A program made the translations under genes and the position numbers. From the NCBI RefSeq assembly GCF_009858245.1, contig NZ_VMSB01000001.1, positions 3,167,623 to 3,231,622 of the forward strand: DNA of 64,000 bases, read 5' to 3'. Positions 9,620 through 17,054 of this stretch are shown here, one piece after another (the stretch's first letter is position 1; each line of letters starts with the position of its first letter). Below the pieces are notes generated by a model. The model ran no database searches, had not been told where the DNA came from, and saw nothing but the letters and a program-made list of their open reading frames with translations. The stretch comes from Ornithinibacter aureus. Lineage in GTDB: Bacteria; Actinomycetota; Actinomycetes; Actinomycetales; Dermatophilaceae.

Positions 9620-9740
9620 GGGATCACCTCATGCGGCGACCCAAGGAAGAGGCCCACGCCACGCCCGCCGCCACCGCGACTAGGCACTCGAACATGTCCA
9701 CGTTAGACCTGAACCTGCGGATGCTGACAGGGACCGCAGG

Positions 9741-9755
9741 CGGCGATAGGACGCA
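9741..9755 (+). repeat. Array site 1 (attI-like position)
   Basis: CGGCGATAGGACGCA, preceded by CAGG. It lies between the divergent recombinase and the first cassette gene, the place of attI in an integron. The rest of the 183-base gap (9620-9801) shows no gene; it should also hold the recombinase promoter. Confidence 0.65.
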
Positions 9756-9801
9756 TCTGAGCGCAGGCTGCTGCTGGGGCTACGGGCCTACACTGATTTC
9801 C

Positions 9802-10032
9802 ATGTCCGACTCCCGCATCGTCGCCGACCACCGCATCATGGGCGGTGTCCCGTGCGTGCGTGGTACGCGCGTTCCGGTGGCCACCATCGTCGGCCTGGTG
9901 GCGCAGGGACGCACAGCCGAAGAGATCGTGGTCGACTATCCGACCCTGGCGGCTGACGATGTACGGGCTGCCCTGGAGTTCGCGGCGGTGGCCGTGAGCG
10001 AGCGGCAGATCCCGCTGCGCACGTCCGCGTGA
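9802..10032 (+). CDS. DUF433 antitoxin
   Basis: 76 residues from ATG 9802. The sequence RIMGGVPCVRGTRVPVATIVGLVAQGRTAEEIVVDYP is the DUF433 helix-turn-helix signature (quoted in two pieces of known motif: GVPCVRGTRVPV and EIVVDYPTL). DUF433 proteins are antitoxins paired with PIN-like DUF5615 toxins, and the next frame encodes exactly that, starting at an overlapping GTGA. Confidence 0.85.
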   Translation: MSDSRIVADHRIMGGVPCVRGTRVPVATIVGLVAQGRTAEEIVVDYPTLAADDVRAALEFAAVAVSERQIPLRTSA

Positions 10033-10396
10033 GGTTTCTGCTCGACGAGTGCCTGAGCCAGCGGCTGGTGCGTTGCTCGAGGTCGCGGGTCACGATGTCA
10101 TTCATGTCGTGGACTGCGGGCTGGCCGGTCGCGTCGACGATGACGTCCTCGAGCGCGCGCGGACGGAAGGTCGCGTCCTCGTCTCTTCGGACACCGACTT
10201 CGGCGAGCTGTTGGCGAGAGCAGATGCTGCTCTCCCGAGCCTGATCCTGTTCAGGCAGGGCAATCGGGAACCCGAGCATCAAGCAGCGACACTGTTGGGA
10301 AACCTTGGGCAGGTTGTTGACGATCTGGATGCCGGGGCGATCGTCGTCTTCACCAACGAGAACATCCGGATCCGCAGACTGCCGATCCAGAAATGA
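10029..10396 (+). pseudogene. DUF5615 PIN-like toxin, frameshifted
   Basis: GTG 10029 overlaps the antitoxin stop and reads MRFLLDECLSQRLV, the DUF5615 start with its conserved Asp-Glu. After 10070 the frame changes; the continuation LLEVAGHDVIHVVD...VLVSSDTDFGELLA...ILFRQGNREP is in frame +2 and runs to 10396. One missing G in the sequence CTGGTG|CGTTGCTC explains it. Either a real inactivating mutation or a sequencing error. Confidence 0.85.
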
Positions 10397-10411
10397 TCCC
10401 CCCCCATCGTG

Positions 10412-10426
10412 CGGCGCTGAGACGCA
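10412..10426 (+). repeat. Array site 2
   Basis: CGGCGCTGAGACGCA. A possible inverted partner is GATCCGCAGACTGCCG at 10369-10384, inside the end of the preceding toxin gene. It separates the DUF433 unit from the MazEF unit. Confidence 0.7.
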
Positions 10427-10464
10427 TCTCCTCGAGCGGAGCAGCCGGTGATGCTCGCGCGATT

Positions 10465-10803
10465 CTAGAGGTCCAACAGCAGCGCCAGTGTCTCGCGGAC
10501 CTCGTTGAGGGCTACCGGGCCGACGTTGCCAGTGCGGTCGTGAATCCGCGTCGTGGCCACCGATCGCGCGTGCTGGCATTGCGCCGAGGAACGCGCCACA
10601 AGTCGGTTGTCCTCATCGGGGTCGATTGAAACCTCGGTGCTGCTGTCGCGCTGTGTCCGGGTCAACGGCACGACCTGGACGACGTTGGGTCCGCCCCGCA
10701 GAACCCGGGCAGCCGTCACCACGATCGCCGGGCGACGGAGTCCGGCCTCGCTTCCCGCGGGCATACCAAGGTCAAGTTCGACGACGTCACCCGGCGTCAG
10801 CAT
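10465..10803 (-). CDS. mazF: MazF/PemK-type toxin
   Basis: 112 residues from ATG 10803. GDVVELDLGMPAGSEAGLRRPAIVV is the MazF beta-barrel start, followed by VVPLTRTQ and the C-terminal VGPVALNEVRETLALLL. MazF proteins are endoribonucleases cutting mRNA or rRNA at short motifs. It overlaps the upstream antitoxin by 17 bases. The frame is open further upstream inside the antitoxin; the homologous part begins at MLTPGDVV. Confidence 0.88.
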   Translation of the reverse strand: MLTPGDVVELDLGMPAGSEAGLRRPAIVVTAARVLRGGPNVVQVVPLTRTQRDSSTEVSIDPDEDNRLVARSSAQCQHARSVATTRIHDRTGNVGPVALNEVRETLALLLDL

Positions 10804-10984
10804 CGAGCCACGCTGTCTCGTCCTCGGTGAGCTCTGGTGCAAGGTCTCGTGCCATCGCGTCCTGGCGCAACGCGCGGATGGCATTGCTCACCGTCTCATC
10901 AATGGTTTCGTGGCGTGCGGCTGCCAAGCGCGCCACCCGGGCATGAGTGTCCCTGCTGATGCGGATCGTCGTTGTTTCGGCCAC
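10787..10984 (-). CDS. Ribbon-helix-helix antitoxin (MazE-like)
   Basis: 65 residues. TTTIRISRDTHARVARLAA is an RHH DNA-binding start, and the acidic tail LAPELTEDETAWLDADAG is the likely toxin-binding region. It is transcribed before mazF. The inverted repeat at 11000-11025 lies directly upstream and is the likely autoregulatory operator. Confidence 0.87.
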   Translation of the reverse strand: MAETTTIRISRDTHARVARLAAARHETIDETVSNAIRALRQDAMARDLAPELTEDETAWLDADAG

Positions 10985-10999
10985 AGCACCACCGTATCT

Positions 11000-11025
11000 G
11001 TCTGTAGACGGATACGTCTACAGAC
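11000..11025. promoter_or_regulatory. Operator-like palindrome upstream of mazEF
   Basis: GTCTGTAGAC and GTCTACAGAC are perfect inverted repeats separated by GGATAC, 16 bases upstream of the antitoxin start. RHH antitoxins autoregulate by binding such repeats. Confidence 0.75.
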
Positions 11026-11094
11026 GCTTCAAGGCTACGCAGGGACGGGCACGGTCAGGCAGCCGCAAGTCAATCGCCCAACGGCCGGATCAGG

Positions 11095-11109
11095 CGGCGC
11101 AATGACGCA
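11095..11109 (+). repeat. Array site 3, with clear inverted partner
   Basis: CGGCGCAATGACGCA. The upstream stretch 11054-11066 reads GTCAGGCAGCCGC, so GTCA and GCCGC pair with TGAC and GCGGC of the site, with 4 unpaired bases on each side and a loop of about 27 bases. Confidence 0.8.
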
Positions 11110-11146
11110 ACTCCCACCGAGCGGCTCGTGGCGGCAGAATCAAGGC

Positions 11147-11536
11147 ATGCAACTGTCACCGTTCGGGGTGAGCGCCACGGCCGGCACCCTCCGCGTCCCT
11201 GGAGGGGTCAGGTTGCATCATCAGCGGACCGGGGAAGGGGTCATGGCGTCGCCGGTTGTCAACGGCGCGCAAGTGCTGCACCTCTCGGTGGCGCTGTGCG
11301 TCCTGAATGACACCTACCGTGAGGCCGAGCGGCTGGGCGTCAAGGTGGAGGGCGTGGCGGTCGAGGCCGACGGCAGCTTCGATGCGGAGTGGCACTCGAC
11401 CGGGATCGAATACTGCGTCACGCTCGACTCCATTGCGCCGGCGGACGCGTTGGACCTCTTGCGCGCTTCGGTCGACGAGCTCGCGGAGATCCCGCGGGCT
11501 ATCCGTGCCGGCGCTCCCGTCAGGAGGGTTGTGTGA
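11147..11536 (+). CDS. OsmC-like protein, copy A
   Basis: 129 residues from ATG 11147. NGAQVLHLSVALCVLNDTYREA matches the central helix of OsmC/Ohr proteins, including the cysteine (CVLN), and STGIEYCVTLDS supplies a second cysteine. OsmC proteins reduce organic hydroperoxides with two cysteines. Copy B at 53662 is clearly homologous but has Ser in place of the second Cys. Each copy sits alone in its own array unit. Confidence 0.7.
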   Translation: MQLSPFGVSATAGTLRVPGGVRLHHQRTGEGVMASPVVNGAQVLHLSVALCVLNDTYREAERLGVKVEGVAVEADGSFDAEWHSTGIEYCVTLDSIAPADALDLLRASVDELAEIPRAIRAGAPVRRVV

Positions 11537-11614
11537 CGTCGTTGCTGCGACCGCTCTGGATCGGGTAGCGAACGCTCGCTGTCCGCCCCCGGATGACGAT
11601 GCCGAGTCATCAGG

Positions 11615-11629
11615 CGGCGCTATGACGCA
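11615..11629 (+). repeat. Array site 4
   Basis: CGGCGCTATGACGCA. GATGAC (11592-11597) and GTCATC (11606-11611) form an inner hairpin just upstream, with weaker pairing further out. Confidence 0.75.
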
Positions 11630-11709
11630 GCCAGCCCTGGGCAGATGCCACGTCCCGGACAAGGCTGACAACGGATGTCAGAAGGCGGGGAGGAGGGCAA
11701 ACTGAAGCC

Positions 11710-11979
11710 ATGCGTCAGGTGCTCCGCGTATTCCCGGACTACACGGCTGATCCCGTTTGGTGCTCGGAGGGCATGGTCGACCTCGACGAGTTGAGCATCA
11801 GTGACCGACTCCGCCGCGATCTCCGAGAGTGGGCCAGGGACTGGGAGGACCAGCTTGGCCGCGACTTCCGCATCAAGGAGCGAGATCGCTACGAAGCATG
11901 GCGTCGTCACGGGCGCCTCCTCTCCAGAGATCTTGCGCGAGAACTGGGTCCGGAGATAGAGGTTCGGTACGAAGTGTGA
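11710..11979 (+). CDS. Small hypothetical protein
   Basis: 89 residues behind a purine-rich GGGGAGGAGGG. It is mostly helical and charged (SISDRLRRDLREWARDWEDQLGRDF), with a tryptophan-rich first half. I do not recognise a family. It is the only gene of its unit, between array sites 4 and 5. No membrane segment or signal peptide. Confidence 0.65.
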   Translation: MRQVLRVFPDYTADPVWCSEGMVDLDELSISDRLRRDLREWARDWEDQLGRDFRIKERDRYEAWRRHGRLLSRDLARELGPEIEVRYEV

Positions 11980-12009
11980 GTTTCAGCGACGGACGACGTG
12001 CTCTACTCG

Positions 12010-12024
12010 CGGCGAGGTGGGGCA
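12010..12024 (+). repeat. Array site 5
   Basis: CGGCGAGGTGGGGCA; right half GGGGCA instead of GACGCA, the same variant as at 20211. Confidence 0.6.
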
Positions 12025-12203
12025 CTCTGGCACACCCCTCGAGCTCGCGGTAGCCGGCGACATGGGGATTGCCGCTTGATCGCCGGTGCACTCGCGGGTG
12101 GGTACCCCGCGCCCTGACTTCGGCAGTGATGTCGCTCTGGCCACAGAACCCCTCGTTCGGTCAGGTTGCGCGGGATGATCGAAGGTGGGTTGGGAGGGGT
12201 GTC

Positions 12204-12459
12204 GTGACTGTCTGGTGTGGACCCTGCGATGCGGTGCTGGGCGGGCGACTGGCCAATGACCCGGGGTCACACTGGGTCGTGGATCCGGTCGCATTGGCCC
12301 GCATCGCATCGGATCGTCGTGGAGCACGTGGGGGATGCAGAGTCCGTGGGGGAAGGCCCTTCGGTCCATGGCCCGCACATGCCCGGCGGCCTTTGGCTCA
12401 CCTTCCGATTGCCTCTTTTTGACCCGAGGATCGAAGCGAGAGGAGGCATCCAACGATGA
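12204..12459 (+). pseudogene. Small hypothetical gene, probably frameshifted
   Basis: GTG 12204 follows GGGAGG. The frame reads MTVWCGPCDAVLGGRLAND and VVDPVALARIAS, then loses coding character near 12305. Another frame continues with IVVEHVGDAESVGEGP and GGLWLTFRLPLFDPRIEARG up to TGA 12457-12459, which overlaps the ATG of the next gene. The overlap suggests the second frame is the true end, so a single-base change near 12305 is likely. A CxxC pair near the start may bind metal. No known family seen. The stretch 12025-12200 shows nothing. Confidence 0.45.
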
Positions 12460-12971
12460 CTACGAAACCGTGCCCATGTTCAGGCTGCCAGAGCGGACGG
12501 CACCCCAAGACGGGACTGCCGTGCAGGTACTGCAGCGGAAAGGGCTACGTCATGGATGGGGACTGGCCCAGTCCTTGCTGGGAGGGGCACTGGTCTGGGA
12601 ACCTGCCCCCGGCGCCGGTGGGCCACCAACCGGCGGCGTCGACTCGCCCAACCCTCGATAGTGAGCTGGCCGAGTGGCTCCCAGTTCGGAATGCCATGTC
12701 TCAGTGGGAGAGCAGCAATCGAGAGGACTTCATAAGGGTTGCGGGTGAGATGGATGGTTGGACGGCGTGGCTGAAGGACGAGCTGAGTGCAGTCGATGAG
12801 GGTGCCGAGGAGGCCACGTTTAAGATGAAAGACCTGGACGATCTTCTCGCGACCATCGATGAGTTCCGACGGTTGAACGGCGAATATATAGGGCGCTTGA
12901 CGGGGCTGTTCCAGGCAACCGATCGCATGTTCCACGCGTTGGCCTGGACTGAAGCCAAGACCAGTGGCTAA
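12456..12971 (+). CDS. Zinc-finger-like hypothetical protein
   Basis: 171 residues. The N-terminus has CPCSGCQSG and, 15 residues later, CRYCSGKGYV, resembling a DnaJ-type CxxCxGxG zinc finger; the rest is a helical domain (NAMSQWESSNREDFIRVAGE; DLDDLLATIDEFRRLNGEYI). Function unknown. ATG overlaps the stop of the preceding small frame. Base composition is lower in GC than neighbours (ATTTAAGATG, GAATATATAG), suggesting foreign origin. Confidence 0.6.
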   Translation: MTTKPCPCSGCQSGRHPKTGLPCRYCSGKGYVMDGDWPSPCWEGHWSGNLPPAPVGHQPAASTRPTLDSELAEWLPVRNAMSQWESSNREDFIRVAGEMDGWTAWLKDELSAVDEGAEEATFKMKDLDDLLATIDEFRRLNGEYIGRLTGLFQATDRMFHALAWTEAKTSG

Positions 12972-13090
12972 CGCACGCGACTTCTAGCAGGAACACGAAC
13001 GACCATATCCACCGGAAGCCCCCTAGAGCCCCCGCTCCGCCCTGCTGACTCACTGGGCGCGGGCCTCGTTGGTTGAGGCCGCGCGGCAAG

Positions 13091-13105
13091 CGGCGGATAG
13101 ACGAA
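13091..13105 (+). repeat. Array site 6
   Basis: CGGCGGATAGACGAA. The 12972-13090 gap before it shows no gene. Confidence 0.65.
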
Positions 13106-13206
13106 CGTTGGAAAGCCCTTTTGTCAGCCAGTTCGGCAGTCCGTCGCGCCAGGGCGGTTGCGCCGATCAGGCACCTTGCGCCGGAGGCGGATGGGACACT
13201 CTGCCG

Positions 13207-13605
13207 GTGAACGGTTGGCGGCGGTGGCTGTGGCTCGGCGTCTGGTTCGCTCCCGGATTCTTCCCGTCCGTGGAGCTCGGCGGGTGGGGAGCGCTCAGCG
13301 CCTTTGTCGTGGGGGCCGCCGTGGGGTGCGCCTGGCAGGTGCTGGCTCGACGCGACCCCACAGACCGCCTGGCCTGGCTCGCGGCGGGCGGGATGGCGGG
13401 CAGCTTTGCCTGGCTCATCGTGCCGCTCATCGGCGGAGATTCGGTCGACGTCACGACTCGGCCAGGCCCTGCCCTGTATTTCCTCGCCGTCGTATTCTCC
13501 GTGCTGCTCACGGAACAGGTACTGCGTCGTCGAGCCCGCGGGCCGGTCACGCTCGACATGGTGCATGCCAACGACGAGCCGGCTGCCGGCGAGCGCCGAC
13601 CCTGA
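13207..13605 (+). CDS. Small integral membrane protein
   Basis: 132 residues from GTG 13207. Four hydrophobic segments are visible: WLWLGVWFAPGFF, LSAFVVGAAVGCAWQVLA, LAAGGMAGSFAWLIVPLIG and LYFLAVVFSVLL. No catalytic motif seen. The only gene of its unit; the stop codon lies at the foot of a strong hairpin. Confidence 0.65.
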   Translation: MNGWRRWLWLGVWFAPGFFPSVELGGWGALSAFVVGAAVGCAWQVLARRDPTDRLAWLAAGGMAGSFAWLIVPLIGGDSVDVTTRPGPALYFLAVVFSVLLTEQVLRRRARGPVTLDMVHANDEPAAGERRP

Positions 13606-13635
13606 AACGCCCGCCAAGCTCTTGGCGGGCGTTTC
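13604..13635 (+). terminator. Strong hairpin at the end of the membrane gene
   Basis: GAAACGCCCGCCAAG and CTTGGCGGGCGTTTC are perfect 15-base inverted repeats around CT. No T-run follows. It could be a terminator or the inner stem of array site 7, which begins 4 bases later. Confidence 0.7.
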
Positions 13636-13638
13636 ACG

Positions 13639-13653
13639 CGGCGCTGAGACGCA
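13639..13653 (+). repeat. Array site 7
   Basis: CGGCGCTGAGACGCA. AGCGCCG at 13592-13598 pairs with its first 7 bases outside the 15-bp hairpin, giving a long folded structure. Confidence 0.75.
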
Positions 13654-13749
13654 TGTTGATCCGCCCGGATCTGCCGAGTGTGCGCGAGCGGTACTTGGGA
13701 TGGTTCGGCGGTCAGACAAGGACGCCCTGCTTGATGCCGTACTTGGTGG

Positions 13750-14091
13750 CTACCGGCCCTCGTGTCCGGCACCAGCCTCTTCCGGCCAGGGAACGTACGC
13801 CTCGGCGTCGGGTTGGTAGATCCAGCGCTCGGTGACGTCCTGGGATCGAGCCCAGCGGCACACCGACTCCTGACTTCCCGTGAATCGGTCCACGTGCGGA
13901 CCCCAGCGCACATAGGCGAACCAGCGGTCCAGGGGCGGGTCGAACGGGGCCATGAACAGCACCCCACCGGGCCGGTCGGTGGGCGGCGGGGTGGGCGCGA
14001 CCTGGGCGAAGAAGTCCTCAAGGTCTGGCTCGCCCTCGGGAAGGTAGTGGCCGCGCACGGGGTCAGTATCGACCAGGACGCGCGCCCGCAT
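13750..14091 (-). CDS. Hypothetical protein
   Basis: 113 residues from ATG 14091 (the frame extends upstream without a convincing start). It reads MRARVLVDTDPVRGHYLP, then a Pro-rich stretch and VLFMAPFDPPLDRWFAYVRW. No family recognised, no membrane segment. Single gene between array sites 7 and 8, opposite to the site orientation. Confidence 0.55.
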   Translation of the reverse strand: MRARVLVDTDPVRGHYLPEGEPDLEDFFAQVAPTPPPTDRPGGVLFMAPFDPPLDRWFAYVRWGPHVDRFTGSQESVCRWARSQDVTERWIYQPDAEAYVPWPEEAGAGHEGR

Positions 14092-14190
14092 ATGGCCGGT
14101 TCCGGTCAGCAGAATGAAGTTCCCGCGTTGACGGGCGGTCCCGCGACGGCACCGTCCCCGGTCCACCACGTCCTGTGGGAACCGATCAGG

Positions 14191-14205
14191 CGGCGTTGTG
14201 ACGCC
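14191..14205 (+). repeat. Array site 8
   Basis: CGGCGTTGTGACGCC, preceded by GATCAGG as at sites 3 and 25. CGGGCGGTC at 14132-14140 is a possible inverted partner. The next site begins only 36 bases later. Confidence 0.7.
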
Positions 14206-14226
14206 CGACCGACAAGGTGTGACAGC

Positions 14227-14241
14227 CGGCGGTAGGACTCA
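14227..14241 (+). repeat. Array site 9
   Basis: CGGCGGTAGGACTCA, preceded by CAGC as at site 28. With site 8 it encloses a unit with no room for a gene. Confidence 0.6.
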
Positions 14242-14293
14242 CGTTTCCGGAAAGGCGCAGGGGGTGCTGAGCATCGCTTGGGGGGTCGAGGAG

Positions 14294-14869
14294 TCAGCCA
14301 GTGGCGGCGGTGGCGAGGTCTGCGGTGTCGAAGCCTAGGATCGTGTTGCCCGCTCTGCCGACGACCCAAAGTCGGTCGCCGGCGAGGGCCGTGGGGCCGC
14401 CGCCGTCGAGCAGCTCGAAGGTGCGTGTCACGGACTTCAGGGCGGGGTCGAGCACGGCGAGGGCGGTTCGGCTGGTGACCAGCTTCCCGGCCTCGTCGGC
14501 CTCGACGGCGATGGAGGCCCAGAGGCGGTCATCGACGAGGGCCAGGCTCTCGCCGAACCGGTCGTCGAGGTCTATTCGGCCGGCCGGTTGCAGGGTCTGG
14601 GTGTCGAAGCCGGCGACCCATGGGCCGGAGAAGCAGCCGGTTCCCCACACGATCTGACCGACCTTGGCCATACCGCCGCAGGCGAAGACCTCGCCTTGCA
14701 GCTTCTCGACGGTCTCGGTGGCCGCGTCGATCCGGTAGAGGGCCTTGTCGCGGGAGACCGCGACGAAGACGCCTCCGTCGTCTGCGAGCAGGCTCTGCGG
14801 CCCGGAGCTTCCTTGCGTGACAATCTTGATCTTGGTGTCCTCGCCAGTGACCGGGTCGATCCTCAGCAC
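14294..14869 (-). CDS. Beta-propeller-like protein (YVTN/SMP-30 type)
   Basis: 191 residues from GTG 14869. Repeating blades are visible: VLRIDPVTGEDTKIKIV, GGVFVAVSRDKALYRIDAAT, ACGGMAKVGQIVWGTGC, VAGFDTQTLQPAGRIDL and RLWVVGRAGNTILGFDTADL. No signal peptide. With the IS256 insertion at 14913 removed, its GTG overlaps the TGA of the upstream membrane gene, so the two formed an operon; the insertion probably silences it. Confidence 0.6.
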   Translation of the reverse strand: MLRIDPVTGEDTKIKIVTQGSSGPQSLLADDGGVFVAVSRDKALYRIDAATETVEKLQGEVFACGGMAKVGQIVWGTGCFSGPWVAGFDTQTLQPAGRIDLDDRFGESLALVDDRLWASIAVEADEAGKLVTSRTALAVLDPALKSVTRTFELLDGGGPTALAGDRLWVVGRAGNTILGFDTADLATAATG

Positions 14870-14904
14870 GCTCCCCTGATGGTGATGGTGCCGTGCGAGG
14901 TGTG

Positions 14905-14912
14905 ACGGAGGA
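14905..14912. repeat. Target duplication of the IS256-type element, left
   Basis: ACGGAGGA, repeated at 16373-16380 on the other side of the element. Eight bases is the usual length for IS256. Confidence 0.9.
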
Positions 14913-16372
14913 GGGGGTATCAGATGGTCTGTGTAAGGGAGGGGGTTGCCGACCTGAAGGAGTTTGATTGTGAGCATGACCAAGGAAGCGAAGAAGGACG
15001 CTGTCGAGCCTGAGGCTCGCCGGTTGCGTCGGGAGTTGTTTACCGACGAGATGCTGGACCAGTTGATGGCTGCGACGGGTGAGCGTGGGCTGTCGCTGAC
15101 CGGTGAGGGCGGGTTCTTGCCGGAGATGATCAAGGCCGTTCTCGAGCGGGGGATGGAGGCCGAGCTGACTGGCCACCTCGGGTACGACAAGGGCGACCCG
15201 GCCGGGAAGGGGTCGGGCAACTCGCGCAACGGGACCACCCCGAAGACGGTGTCCACCGAGGTTGGTGACATCGGTTTGGACCAGCCGCGGGACCGTAACT
15301 CCACGTTCGCCTCCGCGCTGGTGCCCAAGGGCGCCCGCCGCCTGGGCGGGCTCGAGGACATGATCATCAGCCTGTACGCCGGCGGGATGACGATCCGCGA
15401 CATCCAGCACCACCTGGCGTCCACGCTGGGCACCGAGCTCTCGCACGAGACGATCGCCAACGTCACCGACGCGGTGCTCGAAGAGGTCAAGGCGTGGCAG
15501 GCCCGCCCGTTGGAGGCGTTCTACCCGGTGCTCTACCTCGACGCCCTCGTGGTCAAGATCCGCGACGGCGCGCACGTGACCAACCGGGCCGCGCACATCG
15601 CCGTCGGCGTCGACATGGACGGGGTCAAGCACGTCCTGGGCATCTGGGTCCAAGCCGCCGAGGGCGCGAAGTTCTGGGCGTCGGTGTGCGCCGAGCTGGC
15701 CAACCGCGGCGTCAAGGACGTGCTGATCGTGTGCTGCGACGGGCTGACCGGGCTCCCCGAGGCCATCGAGGGCACCTGGCGTGAAGCGATGGTCCAAACG
15801 TGTGTGGTGCACCTGATCCGGGCCTCGATGCGGTTCGTGTCCTACAGCGACCGCAAGGCCGTCGCCGCGATGCTGCGCCCGATCTACACCGCAGCCAACG
15901 AGGACGCCGCGCTCATGGCCCTGGCCACGTTCGCGGACTCCAAACTCGGTAAGAAGTACCCCGCCGCCGTCGCGTCGTGGGAGAACGCCTGGGACCGGTT
16001 CACCCCGTTCCTGGCGTTCGGGCCGGCCTTGCGGAAGGTCATCTACACCACGAACTCGATCGAGTCGTTGAACTACCAGCTGCGCAAGATCATCAAGAAC
16101 CGCGGCCACTTCCCCAGCGACACCGCAGCGATCAAGCTGCTCTGGCTCGCGATCCGCACCATCGAGGACAAACGTGCCCGGCAACGCGCCAAGGAAGCCG
16201 GCCTGCCCAAGGGAACCCCGCGAAAGGCCCCCGGCAAACTCGTCGAAGGCTCCGTCATCCAAGGCTGGAAAGCAGCCCTCGGAGAGCTCGCCCTCGTCTA
16301 CCCCGACCGCATCAACACCTACCTCTAACCCCATGTGACCCACCTCACTTACACAGACAACTTGACACCCTC
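14913..16372 (+). mobile_element. IS256-family insertion sequence
   Basis: 1460 bp. The ends are inverted repeats: GGGGGTATCAGATGGTCTG on the left matches GAGGGTGTCAAGTTGTCTG (reverse of the right end), followed on both sides by TGTAA. It is flanked by the 8-bp duplication ACGGAGGA. It sits in the last codons of a membrane gene transcribed leftward. Confidence 0.93.
14970..16328 (+). CDS. IS256-family transposase
   Basis: About 452 residues; GTG 14970 lies 7 bases behind AAGGAG. Conserved features: GDIGLDQPRDRNSTF, the first catalytic Asp in YPVLYLDALVVKIRDG, the second in VLIVCCDGLTG, and the C-terminal YTTNSIESLNYQLRK with the catalytic Glu. Complete and probably active. Confidence 0.95.
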   Translation: MSMTKEAKKDAVEPEARRLRRELFTDEMLDQLMAATGERGLSLTGEGGFLPEMIKAVLERGMEAELTGHLGYDKGDPAGKGSGNSRNGTTPKTVSTEVGDIGLDQPRDRNSTFASALVPKGARRLGGLEDMIISLYAGGMTIRDIQHHLASTLGTELSHETIANVTDAVLEEVKAWQARPLEAFYPVLYLDALVVKIRDGAHVTNRAAHIAVGVDMDGVKHVLGIWVQAAEGAKFWASVCAELANRGVKDVLIVCCDGLTGLPEAIEGTWREAMVQTCVVHLIRASMRFVSYSDRKAVAAMLRPIYTAANEDAALMALATFADSKLGKKYPAAVASWENAWDRFTPFLAFGPALRKVIYTTNSIESLNYQLRKIIKNRGHFPSDTAAIKLLWLAIRTIEDKRARQRAKEAGLPKGTPRKAPGKLVEGSVIQGWKAALGELALVYPDRINTYL

Positions 16373-16686
16373 ACGGAGGATTCCGGCGAGCAAGTAGCCC
16401 GCGCCCCCGATGACAGCCAACGTGGAGACGGTCAACAGCCCGAGCCCGAACTCTCCGCGCCGCTGTTGATGCTGGGCGTATCCGAGCACTGCAACGATCA
16501 GCGCGATTCCGCCAACGACGAGCACGAATCCCGTCAGGCCGTAACGGTAGGCCTCGTCGTGAAGGAACACGAGAGCATCGTCGGCGCTGTCAGGGTCTCC
16601 GCGGTTCGTCCCACGACTTCAAAATTCGGCGCCACACCGAGCGCGAAGCCCGCGACCACCAACGCGATGGCGGGTGCGCGGTCCAT
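16373..16686 (-). pseudogene. Membrane protein, frameshifted and truncated by IS256
   Basis: ATG 16686 starts MDRAPAIALVVAGFALGVAP, then the frame changes near 16580; the other frame continues FLHDEAYRYGLTGFVLVVGG, IALIVAVLGYAQHQQRR and LGLLTVSTLAVIGGAGYLLA up to the insertion at 16372. Without the IS it would add about 13 residues and stop where the beta-propeller gene begins. At least three membrane helices. An alternative is a shorter gene starting at GTG 16570. Confidence 0.55.
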
Positions 16687-16973
16687 CAGGAAATCATCGC
16701 GGCCCGCGGCTCGGGTAGGCAATCCTAGATTCCAACGATTCCCGGCTGTGGCAGGCCGCTTTCGACGCACTGGCCGCCCCAACAGGGTGCGGCAGGACGC
16801 GCAGAAGCGTCCGCCGGTGCCGCAGAACGGGAGAGCGGACAGGCGACGCCACGACACACCCCGATGTTCGCGCATATGCCTCGACTCGACTTACGCCAAC
16901 GGACCTATTCCTTGCTGGCCCGGTCCATCGGCCGGCCCGAGCGCGCGCACTGTCCCTCAAGCCGAACCTCCAC

Positions 16974-16988
16974 CGGAGGTTCGACGTA
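16974..16988 (+). repeat. Array site 10 (degenerate)
   Basis: CGGAGGTTCGACGTA, two changes from consensus. CGAACCTCC and GGAGGTTCG (16963-16983) form a perfect hairpin across it. The rest of the gap 16687-17054 holds no gene I can see. Confidence 0.45.
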
Positions 16989-17054
16989 CCGGCTCCTTGG
17001 ACTTCGTCGCCCGGGACCACCAAGGATCGCCCCTTTTACGTGCAGGATGGTCCT

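Noticed and set aside
12118-12140. Array-like stretch CGGCAGTGATGTCGC
   Set aside because: Several mismatches and no inverted partner.
14529-16343. 604-codon minus-strand frame across the IS256 transposase
   Set aside because: Antisense to the transposase, no recognizable domain.
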